Shown here one piece after another: positions 19,059 through 30,196 of a stretch of DNA of 37,936 nt. Positions within the stretch are counted from its first letter, which is position 1. Every line of letters starts with the position of its first letter. Under the pieces are notes generated by a model that was given only the letters and a program-made list of their open reading frames with translations, was not told where the DNA came from and ran no database searches. Origin of the DNA: Porogramme epimiltina. Lineage: Eukaryota > Basidiomycota > Agaricomycetes > Polyporales > Polyporaceae. A program made the translations under genes and the position numbers. The stretch covers positions 1-37,936 of the forward strand of contig FTLJ01000769.1 of assembly GCA_900155495.1 (NCBI GenBank). The letters are read 5' to 3'.

Positions 19059-22000
19059 CTATCCCCACTCCGCCTCCAGCTCCCGTGCGAGGAAGTCATC
19101 CTCCAGCATGTTCACCGAGCTCCCGTCTTCCTCATCGTCGCCGTCTTCGTCGTCATCATCTTCCCCGACCCCATTCATCGGCGACGACTGCCGACTGCGC
19201 ACGCTCTCCTCATCCTCGTCCCGCCCGCGCGAGGGCGCGCGCAGCTGCTCCGCCGTGAACGCCTCCTTCAGCCGCGACGCGCCGGAGCGGTCCGCAACGA
19301 GCTTCTTGCGCTTCGCGAGCGGCGAGCGCAGCCCGTCCTCGTCCGCGCCGCCGCCCACCCCCGTGCCCACCACGAGCTGACTGAGCTCGGACGGCGTGAG
19401 GCTCCGCACGCGCTTGCGCTTCACGCGCGGCGACGACGTCGCGCTGCTGATCACGCTGTTCGTCTCGTCCGTCCACTCGTCCTCGGACGCGCCGCGCACG
19501 CTGCCCCCGCGGCTGCGCCGCCCGGGGCTCTCGTCGTCGTCGTCCTCGCCTGCGTCGCTGTCGTTCATCGCCTCGTCGACCTCGTTGTTCGTGTCCTCCC
19601 AGGAGATCTCGTCCAGCGTGAGGGGCTCGGCGCCGGGGCCCTCGACGCCGAGCACGCTCCCGCGCCCGCTGCGGGTGCCTGAGACCTCGTCCCAGTCATC
19701 TGCGTCCGGCTCCGGGTCAGAACTAATCTGGTGAGAATCCGAGGGAGGACTCGCAAGAGCCGCGGCGCCCCCGGAGCCCGTGCGCGGCTCGGGTTCGAGC
19801 AGGTACGGGGTCTCGTCCTGCCGATGCCAGAGCGCGATCGAGTCGCTCAACCAACTCAACCAGACGATCTTGATATCTGGATATCTCCGCGCGGCGGCGA
19901 TCTTCTGTGTCCCGGTCTGAAGGAATACGTCAACCGTTTGGCCTCATTGACAATTGCACTAGAATGATACATACCTGGTTCGTAACAACATGTGTTACTC
20001 GTGATGATAGTTCCCTGTGACATTGTGCGCCAAACGCGCTTGCCATCTTCCACATATCGTGTGTTTCTGGCCGCATCTCCAGTGGAATGACGCTAGTGAA
20101 TAGTATGTGGACGCCTTCCAACGTAGCACTCCGCATTCGTGGGATAATGTTCTGCGAACGATGAGAACGAGCTCACACGAGATCCACTAGATCACTTACC
20201 CGGACGTCATAATCGACAGGGGCTTCATGTCGCTTCTTTTTCTTCGGAGACTTATGTTCCTCGGGTTTGTGTGCGTCATATGCGGTGTAAAACCGCTCGT
20301 GAACAAGATCGAGAATCTACGCATGATTGACACGCTGAACGAGAGACAATCATACGTCAGAGAGACATACCTGTTGAACGCGAACGAGCTCGATGTCATC
20401 GTTCTTCAACAGGGCCTTCCGCACGTGCTTCTCCTTCTTAGGTTCTGGTGCTGCCGCCGGCTCTCCGTTCTCCGCAGACTCGGCGTCTGCTGAGGGCGGT
20501 TGCTCTTCGTTCAGCGTGGCATCGTCATCGGGCTCATCGAGCTCCTGAAGTTCTTCCTGCATCTTGGCTAATGGCCGCGCTTCGACCTGAGCCTCGAGCG
20601 CGAGAGTATTTCGTGAGATCATCTCGTCCTTCTCAATTTCTGCAGCGAGCTCATCTTCCGCCGAGACGGAAGCCGGTCCGTCGGACTCCAAGAGATCGTC
20701 CTCAAGGTCAGACTCCTCATCATCGTCCTCTGGTAGTACAGCTGTCGGTTCAGGTCCAGATGGGTCAGCAGTAGTGGGTGGTGGAGGAGGCGTTATTGGA
20801 GGTGTCGTAGGCTCCAGCTTGGGTAGGAAAGCTGAATTGATGTCGCCGATTCCGACGAAGAAGTCGTCTGCGGCCACGATGTTAGACGTTCGGCCTAGAA
20901 GCATTGTATTGAACTTACAAGGGATAACCTTGACCAAGTTGGGGCTCCATTCCCAGACGTCCGCGCGGTCGTCGATGATGACCACCATCGACTGGTCACA
21001 AGGGAACAGTCGTTGCAGGCTCTTCTGAGTTAGACCTGATTCAAGCGTGAGGCTGTCACTCTCCGTGCAGAATGTGGCTGTACTTACTGCCGCTCTCGTC
21101 ACGACTGAGTATACGGTTACCGAAAATCTTGCCGTCGGGGTCGATGGCGGCGCAGACTTCCTCTGCGTAAGCACGCGTCCCCATCGTATAAACGTGCATC
21201 TCATACTTGGTGGCCATGGTCAGGAGGAACTCTGGGAGTCCCGGACTGCAGCCGTGTAAGGAAAGCGCGATAGAGCGGTCCAGGGCGTGCTTACCGCGGC
21301 TTAATGTAGTACATGCAGCCCTCCTGCTCGATCATCTTCTCCTTCCCCTTGGACTTGTTTCGCTGGTGCGGTTGTCCAAGCGCCTCCGGACCGAGCCTAA
21401 ACTTCTTTACGTCCTTTAAGGCTTCCCAGTTCGGATTCACTTCATCGTCGTCTGCGCCCGTGCCTGACAGATCCGCGTCAGGCTCCTTCTTGTCCTCTCC
21501 TGCCTCCGTAACCGCCTCGCCGTTCCCCTTCGCCTCGGCAGCCCGCTTCGCTTGGCGCGCCTCCCATGCTTCGCCTTCGCCAATCCACTCTCCTACTGTG
21601 GGGTCGACGGTGGCATGGACGATGGTCTGATCGAGATCGACGATAAGAGAGAGCTTGCGGGAGCGGTAGAGGTGGTCTGCGGTCTCGCGTTCGATGCGCT
21701 CGGCCTCCTCGAACGACACGGTGGGGCCGTTCGCGAGGTGGGTCATCTGGATCGACGCACGCGACGCGTCGGAGAAACCTGTGTAATCAAAGCTACCCAG
21801 GACGAATTGTCAGGGCACGCAGCACACGCGGCGGGCGGGCGTGGCGTCAGCACGAACCTTGTCATGTCCTTCCCACAGAGACAGCAGAGGCCGCCGAGCT
21901 GGACGCCATGCTTGCAGGGCTCGAGGATGTAGGCGGCCGGGTGTTCGCGCGCTCGTTGGGCGGAGATGATGTCGTCCTTGTTGAAGGCCCAGCGAGAGAA

Positions 22001-22192
22001 GGTGCCCTCGAGGGAGGCGTCCCATGTGCCGAAGCGGAGTTGTGGGTGCGCATCGGGGTCGAGGTAGGTGTAGGAGTATTCGAGGAGGCGCGAGCCGCGC
22101 TGGATGTCAGCGTCGGGGGCGACGGCGAGCGAGACGAGTTTGATGGGATATGGGAGGGTAGTAGGCAAATAGAGTTCGGTCGGGGACGACAT
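19059..22192 (-). CDS. fcp1: FCP1, RNA polymerase II CTD phosphatase, 918 aa
   Basis: Dephosphorylates the C-terminal repeat domain of RNA polymerase II so that the enzyme can be recycled; nuclear and normally essential. Exons in minus order: 22192-21858, 21792-21295, 21245-21088, 21035-20919, 20867-20371, 20316-20200, 20151-19975, 19916-19059, all GT-AG and in phase. An N-terminal beta domain includes a CxxC (LCCLCGKD). The FCPH catalytic domain carries D164-L-D166-Q-T168 (the DxDxT nucleophile motif) and IIDDRADVW, with D352-D353. A long acidic, Pro-rich insert follows (exon 5). A BRCT domain spans exons 7-8 (about residues 575-680, ending WLSWLSDSIALW), and the tail is very acidic and Ser-rich, ending EAEWG. 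The domain order FCPH then BRCT is diagnostic. A TATAGA at about 22241-22247 lies roughly 50 bp upstream. Read alone, the tail looks like a separate acidic protein; it is the last exon. Confidence 0.94.
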
Positions 22193-22735
22193 GAGCGTCG
22201 GCTAGGGTGGATGGAGTGGTGAGAACTCCTCGCGAAGGTCTCTATATCCGCCCCGGGCAACGGGCGATACAAGTCGGAAAGCGAGCGAAAAGCCAGGTCT
22301 TGTTCGTCAACAACCCCCAGCCCCTCCGGCCATCCGTCCCGGAGACGCCTGTCCTGTTGCCCTCTGTTTGGCCCCCTGCCTCTTCGAGCACCCCTCCTAC
22401 CGCCTGTCTCCCCGCAGCACCCTGCTCGCCTCTCGCCCTCCGTTTCCCTCGGACACACGTCTGGCGTCCGCACTTGCTTCCAGATGAGATCTCCTCTCCC
22501 CGAAAGCATAAACCACAGTCAGCGCTGCCGTTTGTGGCGATTCCCAGCCCCCAGCCCGCATGATGTCATCACAAGCTAGAATCCGAACCATGATTCCCAG
22601 GGCGACCGGTCAGTATGCGGAGCACTGACCAAGCTGGCCTAAATATACGCCACTCTCGCAGTAGGGTCCTCGCACTTTATCTAGCCTCGTACCAAGACCC
22701 TCCGCGTGGAAGTTGTGCGGAACCTAGCACTTTAG
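22193..22735. promoter_or_regulatory. Divergent promoter of fcp1 and the ayr1-like gene
   Basis: This 543-bp spacer separates divergent starts. It has a minus-strand TATA-like element at about 22241-22247 for fcp1 and a plus-strand TAAATATACG at about 22640-22649 for the reductase, with a pyrimidine-rich middle. A bZIP-like TGATGTCATCA occurs at about 22563-22573. No gene seen. Confidence 0.45.
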
Positions 22736-23751
22736 ATGGCCCATCCCAGGAAGATCGCACTTGTCACCGGGTGCTCTAAGGGTGGAATCGGGTTTTCGCT
22801 GTGCGTTATGATTATACGCTGCTACTACGGATATCTGATGGACTCACAGATGCGAGGAGTTTGTCGCCAAAGGATGCACCGTGTACGCCACAGCCCGCCG
22901 TCTCTCATCCATGGATGGACTGGACAGCGAACATGTCCACAAACTTGAGCTGGATGTCACAAAGGACGAAAGCGTCCAGGCGGCCGTGAAGATCGTCATC
23001 GAAAGAGAAGGCCAGATCGACATCCTGGTAAACAATGCCGGAATGAGCAACAGCTGTACGTCATTTATCGCCCCCGGAAACTTCCTCGACGCTAACATGC
23101 CGCGCTCGGCAGCGCCCGTCATCGACGTCAGTATGGCGGAGATTATCCAAATCTACGACACGAATGTCTTTTCGGTCCTCCGCATGGCCAAAGCAGTCAT
23201 CCCGCACATGGCCGCCCGCAAGAGCGGCACTATCGTCAACATAGGGTCCATCGGTGGCGAGGTGTGCGTGGGGCTCCGTCGACCGCCACCCGATTTACAA
23301 CGCTGATGTTCTAACGCCACACAGCCCCACACCCTGGAATGGCATATACTGTTCCTCTAAAGCTGCGGTGCACTCGATCACCGATACGCTTTATATGGAG
23401 TGCACCCCACTCAACATCGATGTCGTCCTCGTCTCCCCGGGCGCAGTCAAATCCAACATCGCCGCGAACCAGGCCGACCGCGTCGGCCTGCCTCCAGGAA
23501 GCCTGTACAAGGACTACATCGATGCGGTCCTCACGAAGCTGAACATGAGCCAGGCCAGCAACCCCATGCCCTCTGCTGTGTTTGCACGAGAAGTGGTGGG
23601 CGGCGTGCTCCAGGCTCGCCCTCCTCGTTTCATGACGATGGCCCCCATGTCGGGATGGACCAAGATCTTCCTATGGTTGCCCAGAGGGTGGGTCCTGCGC
23701 TTGCTCTGGAAGCGGTTAGGAGAGGGGCCGAGAAAGGTGACTTCGAAATGA
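22736..23751 (+). CDS. ayr1: AYR1-like short-chain reductase (1-acyl-DHAP reductase type), 282 aa
   Basis: Classical short-chain dehydrogenase/reductase. Its closest known type is Ayr1, which reduces 1-acyl-dihydroxyacetone phosphate with NADPH in phosphatidic acid synthesis at the ER and lipid droplets. Exons 22736-22800, 22850-23055, 23113-23263, 23325-23751. The Rossmann motif TGCSKGGIG is at residues 11-19, the first glycine-rich loop being split soon after by intron 1. NNAG is at 83-86, and the catalytic triad is S136, Y149 and K153 (YCSSK). The C-terminal part has a hydrophobic stretch (IFLWLPRGWVLRLLW) that may bind membrane. Intron 2 (57 nt) is in frame with no stop, so retention would insert 19 residues before PVID. 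Intron 3 uses GTGCGT two bases beyond GAG; this gives the conserved GEVPTPWNG. The substrate is inferred from family only. Confidence 0.87.
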
Positions 23752-24055
23752 ACGATTGAACGATGTCGGGAAGTGCTCCGATGTTGGTCCCAAAGCGTCG
23801 CACCGTCGCTCAGAATAGATGGCAAGTAACCTCCCCGTTACAATCTCAAATGTATTCGCACTCGCCCGAGAAAGAAGCTATCAGCCCCCGAAAGTTCAGA
23901 ATACATAGGATCACAGATCATCTTCAACATTTGCCCAAGTTACTAATAAGTACAATCATTTGAGAGTTATTCAACAAACCCCAGAAATCCCAAGGTATCA
24001 CCCCAATCCTGCGACCGTAACCAGTACACGTTCATCGGAGTGGTGCGCGAACCGT
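23752..24055. other. Convergent 3' spacer between ayr1-like gene and lac3
   Basis: This 304-bp spacer is AT-richer than the flanking exons. It holds two 3' untranslated regions and no further feature. Confidence 0.6.
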
Positions 24056-26132
24056 TTACTGATCATCGGCGCTGAGCGCGTTGTAAGTCGGGCAGAGGTT
24101 CGACCACGCCTGGGGCACCGGGTTCGCGGACGGGATGTCGGGGACGTCCTCGGCCATGACCACCGCGAAGCCCGCCTCAAGGTGGAAGTCGATGTGGCAA
24201 TGGAGGAACCACGGGCCCGGGTTGTTCGTCGAGAAACGGATGGTGACATTGTCACCCGCTGCAGGGGTGCCAGTGCTGACGACGTCGCGCCAGATGGGGT
24301 TGTTGTAGTTGTAGGTGGTGCTTCCCGCGCTGCGGACGACGGCGAAGACGTGGCCGTGCAAGTGGAAGGGGTGGGGCGCGCCGGGTGCCGCGGCGGTGGC
24401 CGGGAAGGAGAGCTCGATGGTCGCGTTTGACGGAAGCGGGTAGACGCTGCCGGAGGGGAGCAGGTCCTGCGCCGTGCTGGCGCCGCTCATGATCTGGAGA
24501 AGGACCGGAACTGTGGGTGGGACGAAGCTCGCGCCGTTGATGGAGAACTCCGTGCCATTCTGACATATGCGCATGCGTATATTAGATTACAGCCCGAAGC
24601 AGTTAAGTGACGGGAGAGGCTCACGAAGCTGAAGGCGAAGTTGATAGCCTTATCGACACCACCGGAAACGGGTAGCCCAGGCTGTATAGATCTCGTAGTC
24701 AGACACATGAGGAAATACGAAGGAATCAGGTAGGTACGAACCACAGGCATGGGCGCAAGAGGATGCAGGTTCGTCTCGACAAGAGGGTTGCTCAGCGTTG
24801 GCGCAGTGGTCGCAGACGGTTCGATCAGCGGCGCCCCGGTGTAACGCAGGATAGCAGAGTTGATGCCATCCGTAAATCCGACGTTCCCGAAGTTCGGGTT
24901 AGCACGAATCCAGTAGTTATCGACGGACTGGTTGGCGTTGAGCTATGGGCGACTGTTAGTAATGATAACGAGGTCGGGCGCATTGGTGACCCACAATGAA
25001 TGAGTAACGCTGGGCCGCGAAGATCTGGATGCTGTCGACGGTGAGGGGTTGGGTGTTCACTGTATCGGCCTCGATGACCGACATCGTATGGTTGTCGATA
25101 CTGAACACATAGTTCGGGTCGCAGGAGAGCGAAACCAGGCGGAACCGATACCTGCAGGCAGGGTCGGTACCAGAACAAAGCCATACTCCTGCACTGCTTA
25201 CCGTTTGCCCTTGACGACGTTGATGACAGACAGTGCCGCTGTGGGAGTAGAAGGGCTTCTTCCCAGTCCGTTAATAACGGTGGCATCAGCCCCAAGTCTA
25301 CCAATCAAGCGTGTTAGAGAGCGTGGAGGGTATAATGCAGAGAAACTTCACGGGAAGCGGGGGCCGAGCTTGGCTGCGACGTGGTACCAGTCGGCGAGAG
25401 TGATCACAGTGCTATCTATATATAGACACGTCAAACACTGTCCGGCTTAGTCGAAGGGATGGGCACACCGTTATCAATGTCGTAGAGATGCGCATGAGGG
25501 TCGTTGGGGTCATACACAACTATCGGGCCCCTCAAACCATCGCAGTATTGAGTGGACAAGTGACTGTGGTACCAGAATGTCCCTATTTGGGCATGTGGTT
25601 AATGACTCTGCCGATGTGGACAGCTAGCGATCAATGAACGTGCCTGCTTGGTCCGGAACGTGGAAATCGTAGAGGAAGGAGTGCCCGCTGGAAATGGGGC
25701 ATTGGTTCACAAATGCGGGTCCGTCAGCCCAGTTTGTGCCCTTCTGGAAGAAGCCGTGCCAGTGCTGCGAGAGAGATGTCAGAACACAGAACCCTCCTAA
25801 GACGATGGCCAGTATACGAACGATACTCGTGGACTTCAGCATTGTGTGGTTCGTCATAGAGTCCACCACATTCAGCTGGAAGCGATCACCCTAGATGAAA
25901 TGGGAAGGGTTAGCAAGTAGGTACTTGTGACATTCAACATCGAGCTAACCTTGCGTCCAGTGATCAGAGGGGCAGGAAAGACCCCATTGGTCACGATAGC
26001 GTCGCGCACGTAGCCGTCTGGGCTTATCTGGGCATCGGTGACGACGAGAGTGGCGACAGGGCCGATGCCTGCGTAGACGGTGGCGACGAGGGAGAGAAGG
26101 GTGAAGGAGAGCAAGGACTCGAACTTGGCCAT
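24056..26132 (-). CDS. lcc: Laccase (lac3), secreted multicopper oxidase, 521 aa
   Basis: Third laccase, on the opposite strand. Ten exons in minus order: 26132-25950, 25890-25822, 25764-25644, 25582-25469, 25415-25352, 25297-25202, 25151-24995, 24942-24742, 24681-24625, 24559-24056. Signal peptide 1-21, mature start GIGP. Copper ligands H85/H87, H130/H132, H417/H420/H422, H474-C475-H476 and H480, with F485 axial. It keeps the lac1 intron in the YSF region but, like lac2, lacks the one in HLHGH. Intron 3 (25583-25643) begins GCACGT, a GC donor; the alternative GT two codons on breaks the frame, and reading through meets TAG. The N-terminus ([24 protein letters not shown]) differs clearly from lac1 and lac2, so it is a more diverged paralogue. 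Intact and probably active. Confidence 0.95.
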
Positions 26133-26207
26133 CGTGACGGAGGGAGTAATGGGGCTCGAGATGCAAGGGGGCCTCGAGTTGAGAAGAAAGGCCAATGCAT
26201 GGCCAAT

Positions 26208-26213
26208 TTATAT
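26208..26213 (-). promoter_or_regulatory. TATA box of lac3
   Basis: On the minus strand GATATAAATTGG places TATAAA at 26213-26208, about 80 bp upstream of the lac3 ATG, matching the spacing in lac1 and lac2. Confidence 0.65.
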
Positions 26214-26345
26214 CTACGCTGGGGCGCTGTTGAGGCCCGTACGACGACAGACTTCGGGTATGACGTGTTCCCTCTGAGTATTCTAGACCCCTCGTGCCTG
26301 CGTTGTCTTCCATTGACAAGGTGGCGTGCCAGGGACCTGTCGAGG

Positions 26346-26384
26346 TGCGGAAGTCGCGCGAAGGGCCGTTGGTGCGTGGGAGAG
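26346..26384 (-). promoter_or_regulatory. Shared laccase promoter module, lac3 copy
   Basis: Read on the minus strand: CTCTCCCACGC (26384-26374), an 11-base spacer (26373-26363), TTCGCGCGAC (26362-26353), then TT and CCGCA. TTCGCGCG begins 230 bp upstream of the lac3 ATG. The spacer length is the same as in lac1 and lac2. A TCAATGG follows at 26316-26310. Confidence 0.65.
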
Positions 26385-29073
26385 GGCGAACGCGTACGCT
26401 TACGGCTCGCCATCGGTGGTTGTGCGCCCCGATGAGGCAAAAAGACAAGTATAACCGAATTGGTGTTTTCTAGCCGATAGAGCACGACGTGATGGAATGA
26501 GGCATGATCAGTGGGCTAGTGCCACCTGATGTACACTCAGCACGGAATCCGCGCGTGAGACTTCAGCTAGACCGGGAGGCTTCCGGGGGTCAGGTTGCAC
26601 CTGGAGACGAGAGGCTACAGGACGAAAGCTCTGTGCCGCGGAGAGTTGCGCACTGTGCAACGTGATTGTGCCTGTTATCGTTTAGAGTCAGGTCAGCGGA
26701 TGATGAGGCTCAATTGCACTACGTCCGAGTCCGACCGCAGCTGGTACCAAGTTGGATGCCAAGCGGATCAGCATGTCCACGTAGAAATGCGGGAGAGGCT
26801 TCGCGGATTCCATGTGACGGTGCAGCACATTGTGGGTCGCTAGGAAGGGGTCGTTGGAGTGAGAGAAAGAACACGACGCCCAGCGCTCCGCTCCGATATC
26901 CGCGAGGGTGGCAGTGGCCAAACAAGCTGACATGCCATATCGAGTAATCCCCCACTTAGCCGGACACCGGCAATCTGCCCGCAGTCGTCACCATTCCGAA
27001 CGTCCACTCTCGGGCTGTCCTCTGCCATGTTGCTGTTACCCATGGGCCTCGTTCAACGATGCTGGGTCTGTTTCATGCTGCCTGCGAAGTCTATCGCTTG
27101 GTATGCCCGACCTCTTCTATTCATGCTAGTCATGCTCTAACTCGTCGGGCAAGCTAGAGTCTGCTAGAGTGCTGAACTCCGACGACTCAAATTTCAATCC
27201 TCAGAACAACTAGCGAGCGTTCCGGAGGCCCTGATCTCCGGCTGCCAATCATCGTTCACGGAACCGCCCTATTCCCTCGCTGACGCCCGACTTCGGTGGG
27301 ATATTTTCGCGCGAGGCTCGCAGGATGAAATTCTCCGTCCGGCCATTCAAGACTCTCGGTCCCGCTCTCGTGCCATTCAGCGTATCCCGCGCTCTATCGT
27401 TCTCCGGGAGGACCCATGTGTAGCTGTCGTCTTCAAAATTTATCCCCGCGCGGCTCCACTTGTTCCTAGACGGTATCCCGCATCGATACTCAGTCGAGGT
27501 GAGTCCCTCCATCAGTCCCAGTACTTAGGCTCGTCCGCGTAATGTTTGCTCTCCGCCCTAAACCCTGCGGAGAACGGGCGTGGTAACACCTTGCATTCGC
27601 GATGAGGCACGCCGCTATGACCACATGGCTCGCGTATATCGAGGCCTCTGATCCGAGCATAAACTCTCCCTTCAGGAACGTTTTCATATTGCTCCCCACC
27701 GCAAATGTTTACTTCTGGCACCATGGAGCGCAGCACGCTATGTATGCGTTGTATTGTGCTCGGAAGTAGTTTGACGAGTATGATCGGTTATACGGAGATG
27801 ATATTGTCTCTTGTCTCGAACTCGTTCTGCGCCTCAATGGCTTACCTGTGCTCGGTGTTTATTTCCGCAGGAGCACGGCGGACACCGGTGTTAACAGATT
27901 CAGAGCCACGGTCCAGGCCAGTACTATCACCCCCGGTATCGCCTGAAGCTCACATGGCTCATCGAAGTCCGATATCCGTCTTGGCTTTGCAGGTACAATT
28001 GAGCGGAGATGCCGTACACAAGTGAGGATGCCCCAAAAGGAACATTCGCTCCTTATTTGGGGCAAGCGTCATTTACATCCGACAATCGTGGATCTGTGGT
28101 AGGGAGCCAACTCGTGTCTCTTCCCACCGATAGTCATTCTGTCTTCCTCTCTCCCGCCGTTATATAGCAGCCTGGACGTTTATGTGGCATTACAGGCTGC
28201 GGAGTTGCTTCTCGGTTTCCGTATGATGCCACATCATCTCAAAAGTCACCATATTCTGCTGGATTCGTCCTCGTAGGAATCTGGTTGCATATTTTCTTCC
28301 AGGCACACTTCGAGTACTCCCTATTATGCTCCGGGCTGATGGAATCAAATGTCAAATAGTCAAGACACATCACAATCTACCGAGGGGTCTATCCCATTCG
28401 TAGTGAAAGCTCTGTAAGCATCGGAAGATGTTCGCGATTGACACGGCTTCTGCTCAGCTGGGACGACAAAGCAGAGCGCTATGGTTTCCTCAGTGTCTTT
28501 TATTCATTTCCGCGATCCTTACGCCGAGAGGTGAGAACCTCAACGGCGAGGATTCTCGCGCAGATATATAGCCAAAATGACGGCATGTAATACAACCCTC
28601 TGCGCGCCCTTTGACTGGCTACTAGGCATCCAAGTCTCACATTTCATTGAATATTAGTGATGCGAATCATTGCAACCATCATTCAAATGAATTGATCAAG
28701 ATGAAGTAAGTCCTTTTTGTAGTTGCAACATATTGGCATTGGGATGTTGCGTCCATTGATGTATCACGATCGTATTCAAGTTTGTGGAGTTCCGACGAGA
28801 AACGGAGACTGCAGTGGAATGTCCAGATGAAGGCGTTGGTCTCCGTACTTTCCGAGATGGTATGAACATCTCTAGTCAGAAAACACCGTTCGAGCACGAA
28901 ATCATGCGCGAGTTCTTGAGCACTTGCCAAATTCGTCAATTTCTGAACATGAAGCGCGCGGCACACATCCGTGCTAAGGCATGTTTGGAGACTGGCTCCG
29001 CCACCCTCACCCTCCTCCACTTTGATCTCTCTTTCGCCCAGTATCCAACCTCTCCCTTACGAACCTGTGCATC

Positions 29074-29853
29074 ATGTCCCGCTATCCTTATGGCCTCTCC
29101 CCTGATATTACACCAACGAGCACGCCTACAAAGCTCACAAAGGCACAGAAGTCGCGCGCCCGGCGCGAGCCCTCGGGCGTGTTTTCGCTCTTCTCTCCGC
29201 CACAGATCCAGCAGTTTCGTGAAGCATTCTCCCTAATAGACCATGATGGAGACGGACTGGTTGGGGAGCAGGACTTGAAGCATATCTTTGCGTCACTAGG
29301 TGCGTCCAACTGGGCGCAGGTCTAACCTGTCTTCTTTGAAACAAACTCAACCTCCATACATTCCCCTTGCAACGCTCAGGTATCTCTCCCTCGCGCTCTA
29401 CACTCGACCAGCTGCTTGCGGATCGCCCTGGCGATCGGCGTGGGAGCTTTGGCGGTGCTCACTCTCGTGGACCGTCTGAAGAGGCTGGCTCCGACCGCGG
29501 GATCACCTTCCCTATGTTCCTCACAATGATGGGCGAACACTTGTACGACTTTGATGCAGAATCGGAACTACTCGCTGCGTTCGAGTGCTTCGACGAGTCG
29601 GACTCGGGCTTTGTCAAGTGTGACGAGATCCGCAAGTGGCTCGGAGACGTCGGTGAGCGGATGGACGAGCACGAGGTGAGTGTTGCGTTCTGCTTATTCG
29701 GCTAGGCCGTTGTGCGTATGTACTGAAGAATATACCCCCTAGATCGATAAGTTTCTGAAGGGGCCGTTTACGAGGAATGGACAGTTCAACTATCGAGAAT
29801 GGGTCAAAGTGCTGAGAATCAACACGGATAGTGAAGAACCGGAATCCCAGTGA
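29074..29853 (+). CDS. EF-hand protein, myosin regulatory light chain type, 210 aa
   Basis: Predicted regulatory light chain that binds the IQ neck of myosin II and acts in actomyosin contraction and septation. Exons 29074-29299, 29380-29675, 29743-29853, all GT-AG. The N-terminal part is basic (KAQKSRARREPSGVFSLF), and S34 sits where animal and yeast light chains are phosphorylated. The first EF-hand has a full calcium loop, D56-H-D58-G-D60-G-L-V-G-E-Q-D67. A second, weaker hand is around FECFDESDSGFVKCDEIRKWL, and the C-terminal part ends FNYREWVKVLRI. A linker rich in Gly/Ser/Arg (DRRGSFGGAHSRGPSEE) is longer than in typical light chains. Calmodulin is excluded by the single canonical loop and the N-terminal extension. 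The start is the first Met compatible with the family; an upstream non-coding exon cannot be excluded. Confidence 0.85.
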
Positions 29854-30196
29854 TGTATCTCTGCTCTTGGACGATGTATGATATCACTTGTATCCGTTAC
29901 GCCATCTTATGAATCATACCCTGACTACACTGTAATTCATTATGAACAGACAGATATCACTGGTTTGCAGAGATTCTCGTGTGAGCAAAAAGAGCAACAC
30001 GTGTAGCTATAATACACAGGGTACAGTAAATGAGTTGCGCCCGTCTTTCCATAACACACTCCAGAATCAGCTACAACAACTCCCAGCTTGGGAATGTCGG
30101 CCAGGCGTGTGAATGCCAGCGGTCGATAGTCTACCCCACTGTCTGCACCTTCGGTGTCGCCTCGGTCGACCAGCACACTACTTCCAGTGCAGATTA
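29854..30196. other. Convergent 3' spacer
   Basis: This 343-bp spacer lies between the light chain stop and the stop of the minus-strand 427-residue gene. It is AT-richer; nothing recognisable. Confidence 0.6.

Larger units (their letters stand above)
26133..29073. other. 2.9-kb stretch without supported gene; lac3 upstream region
   Basis: The left 300 bp is the lac3 promoter. Beyond it no gene can be supported. The region from about 26900 to 28750 is less GC-rich than the coding parts. A minus-strand frame at 27512-27249 (87 codons) and another at 28065-27859 with a hydrophobic segment read somewhat protein-like, but I could not join them into a gene. They may be decayed gene or transposon remnants. 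No terminal repeats or target-site duplications were found. Confidence 0.5.

Noticed and set aside
19059..19859. Separate acidic Ser-rich protein
   Set aside because: It is the last exon of fcp1; the frame continues upstream into the BRCT domain across an intron with good splice sites.
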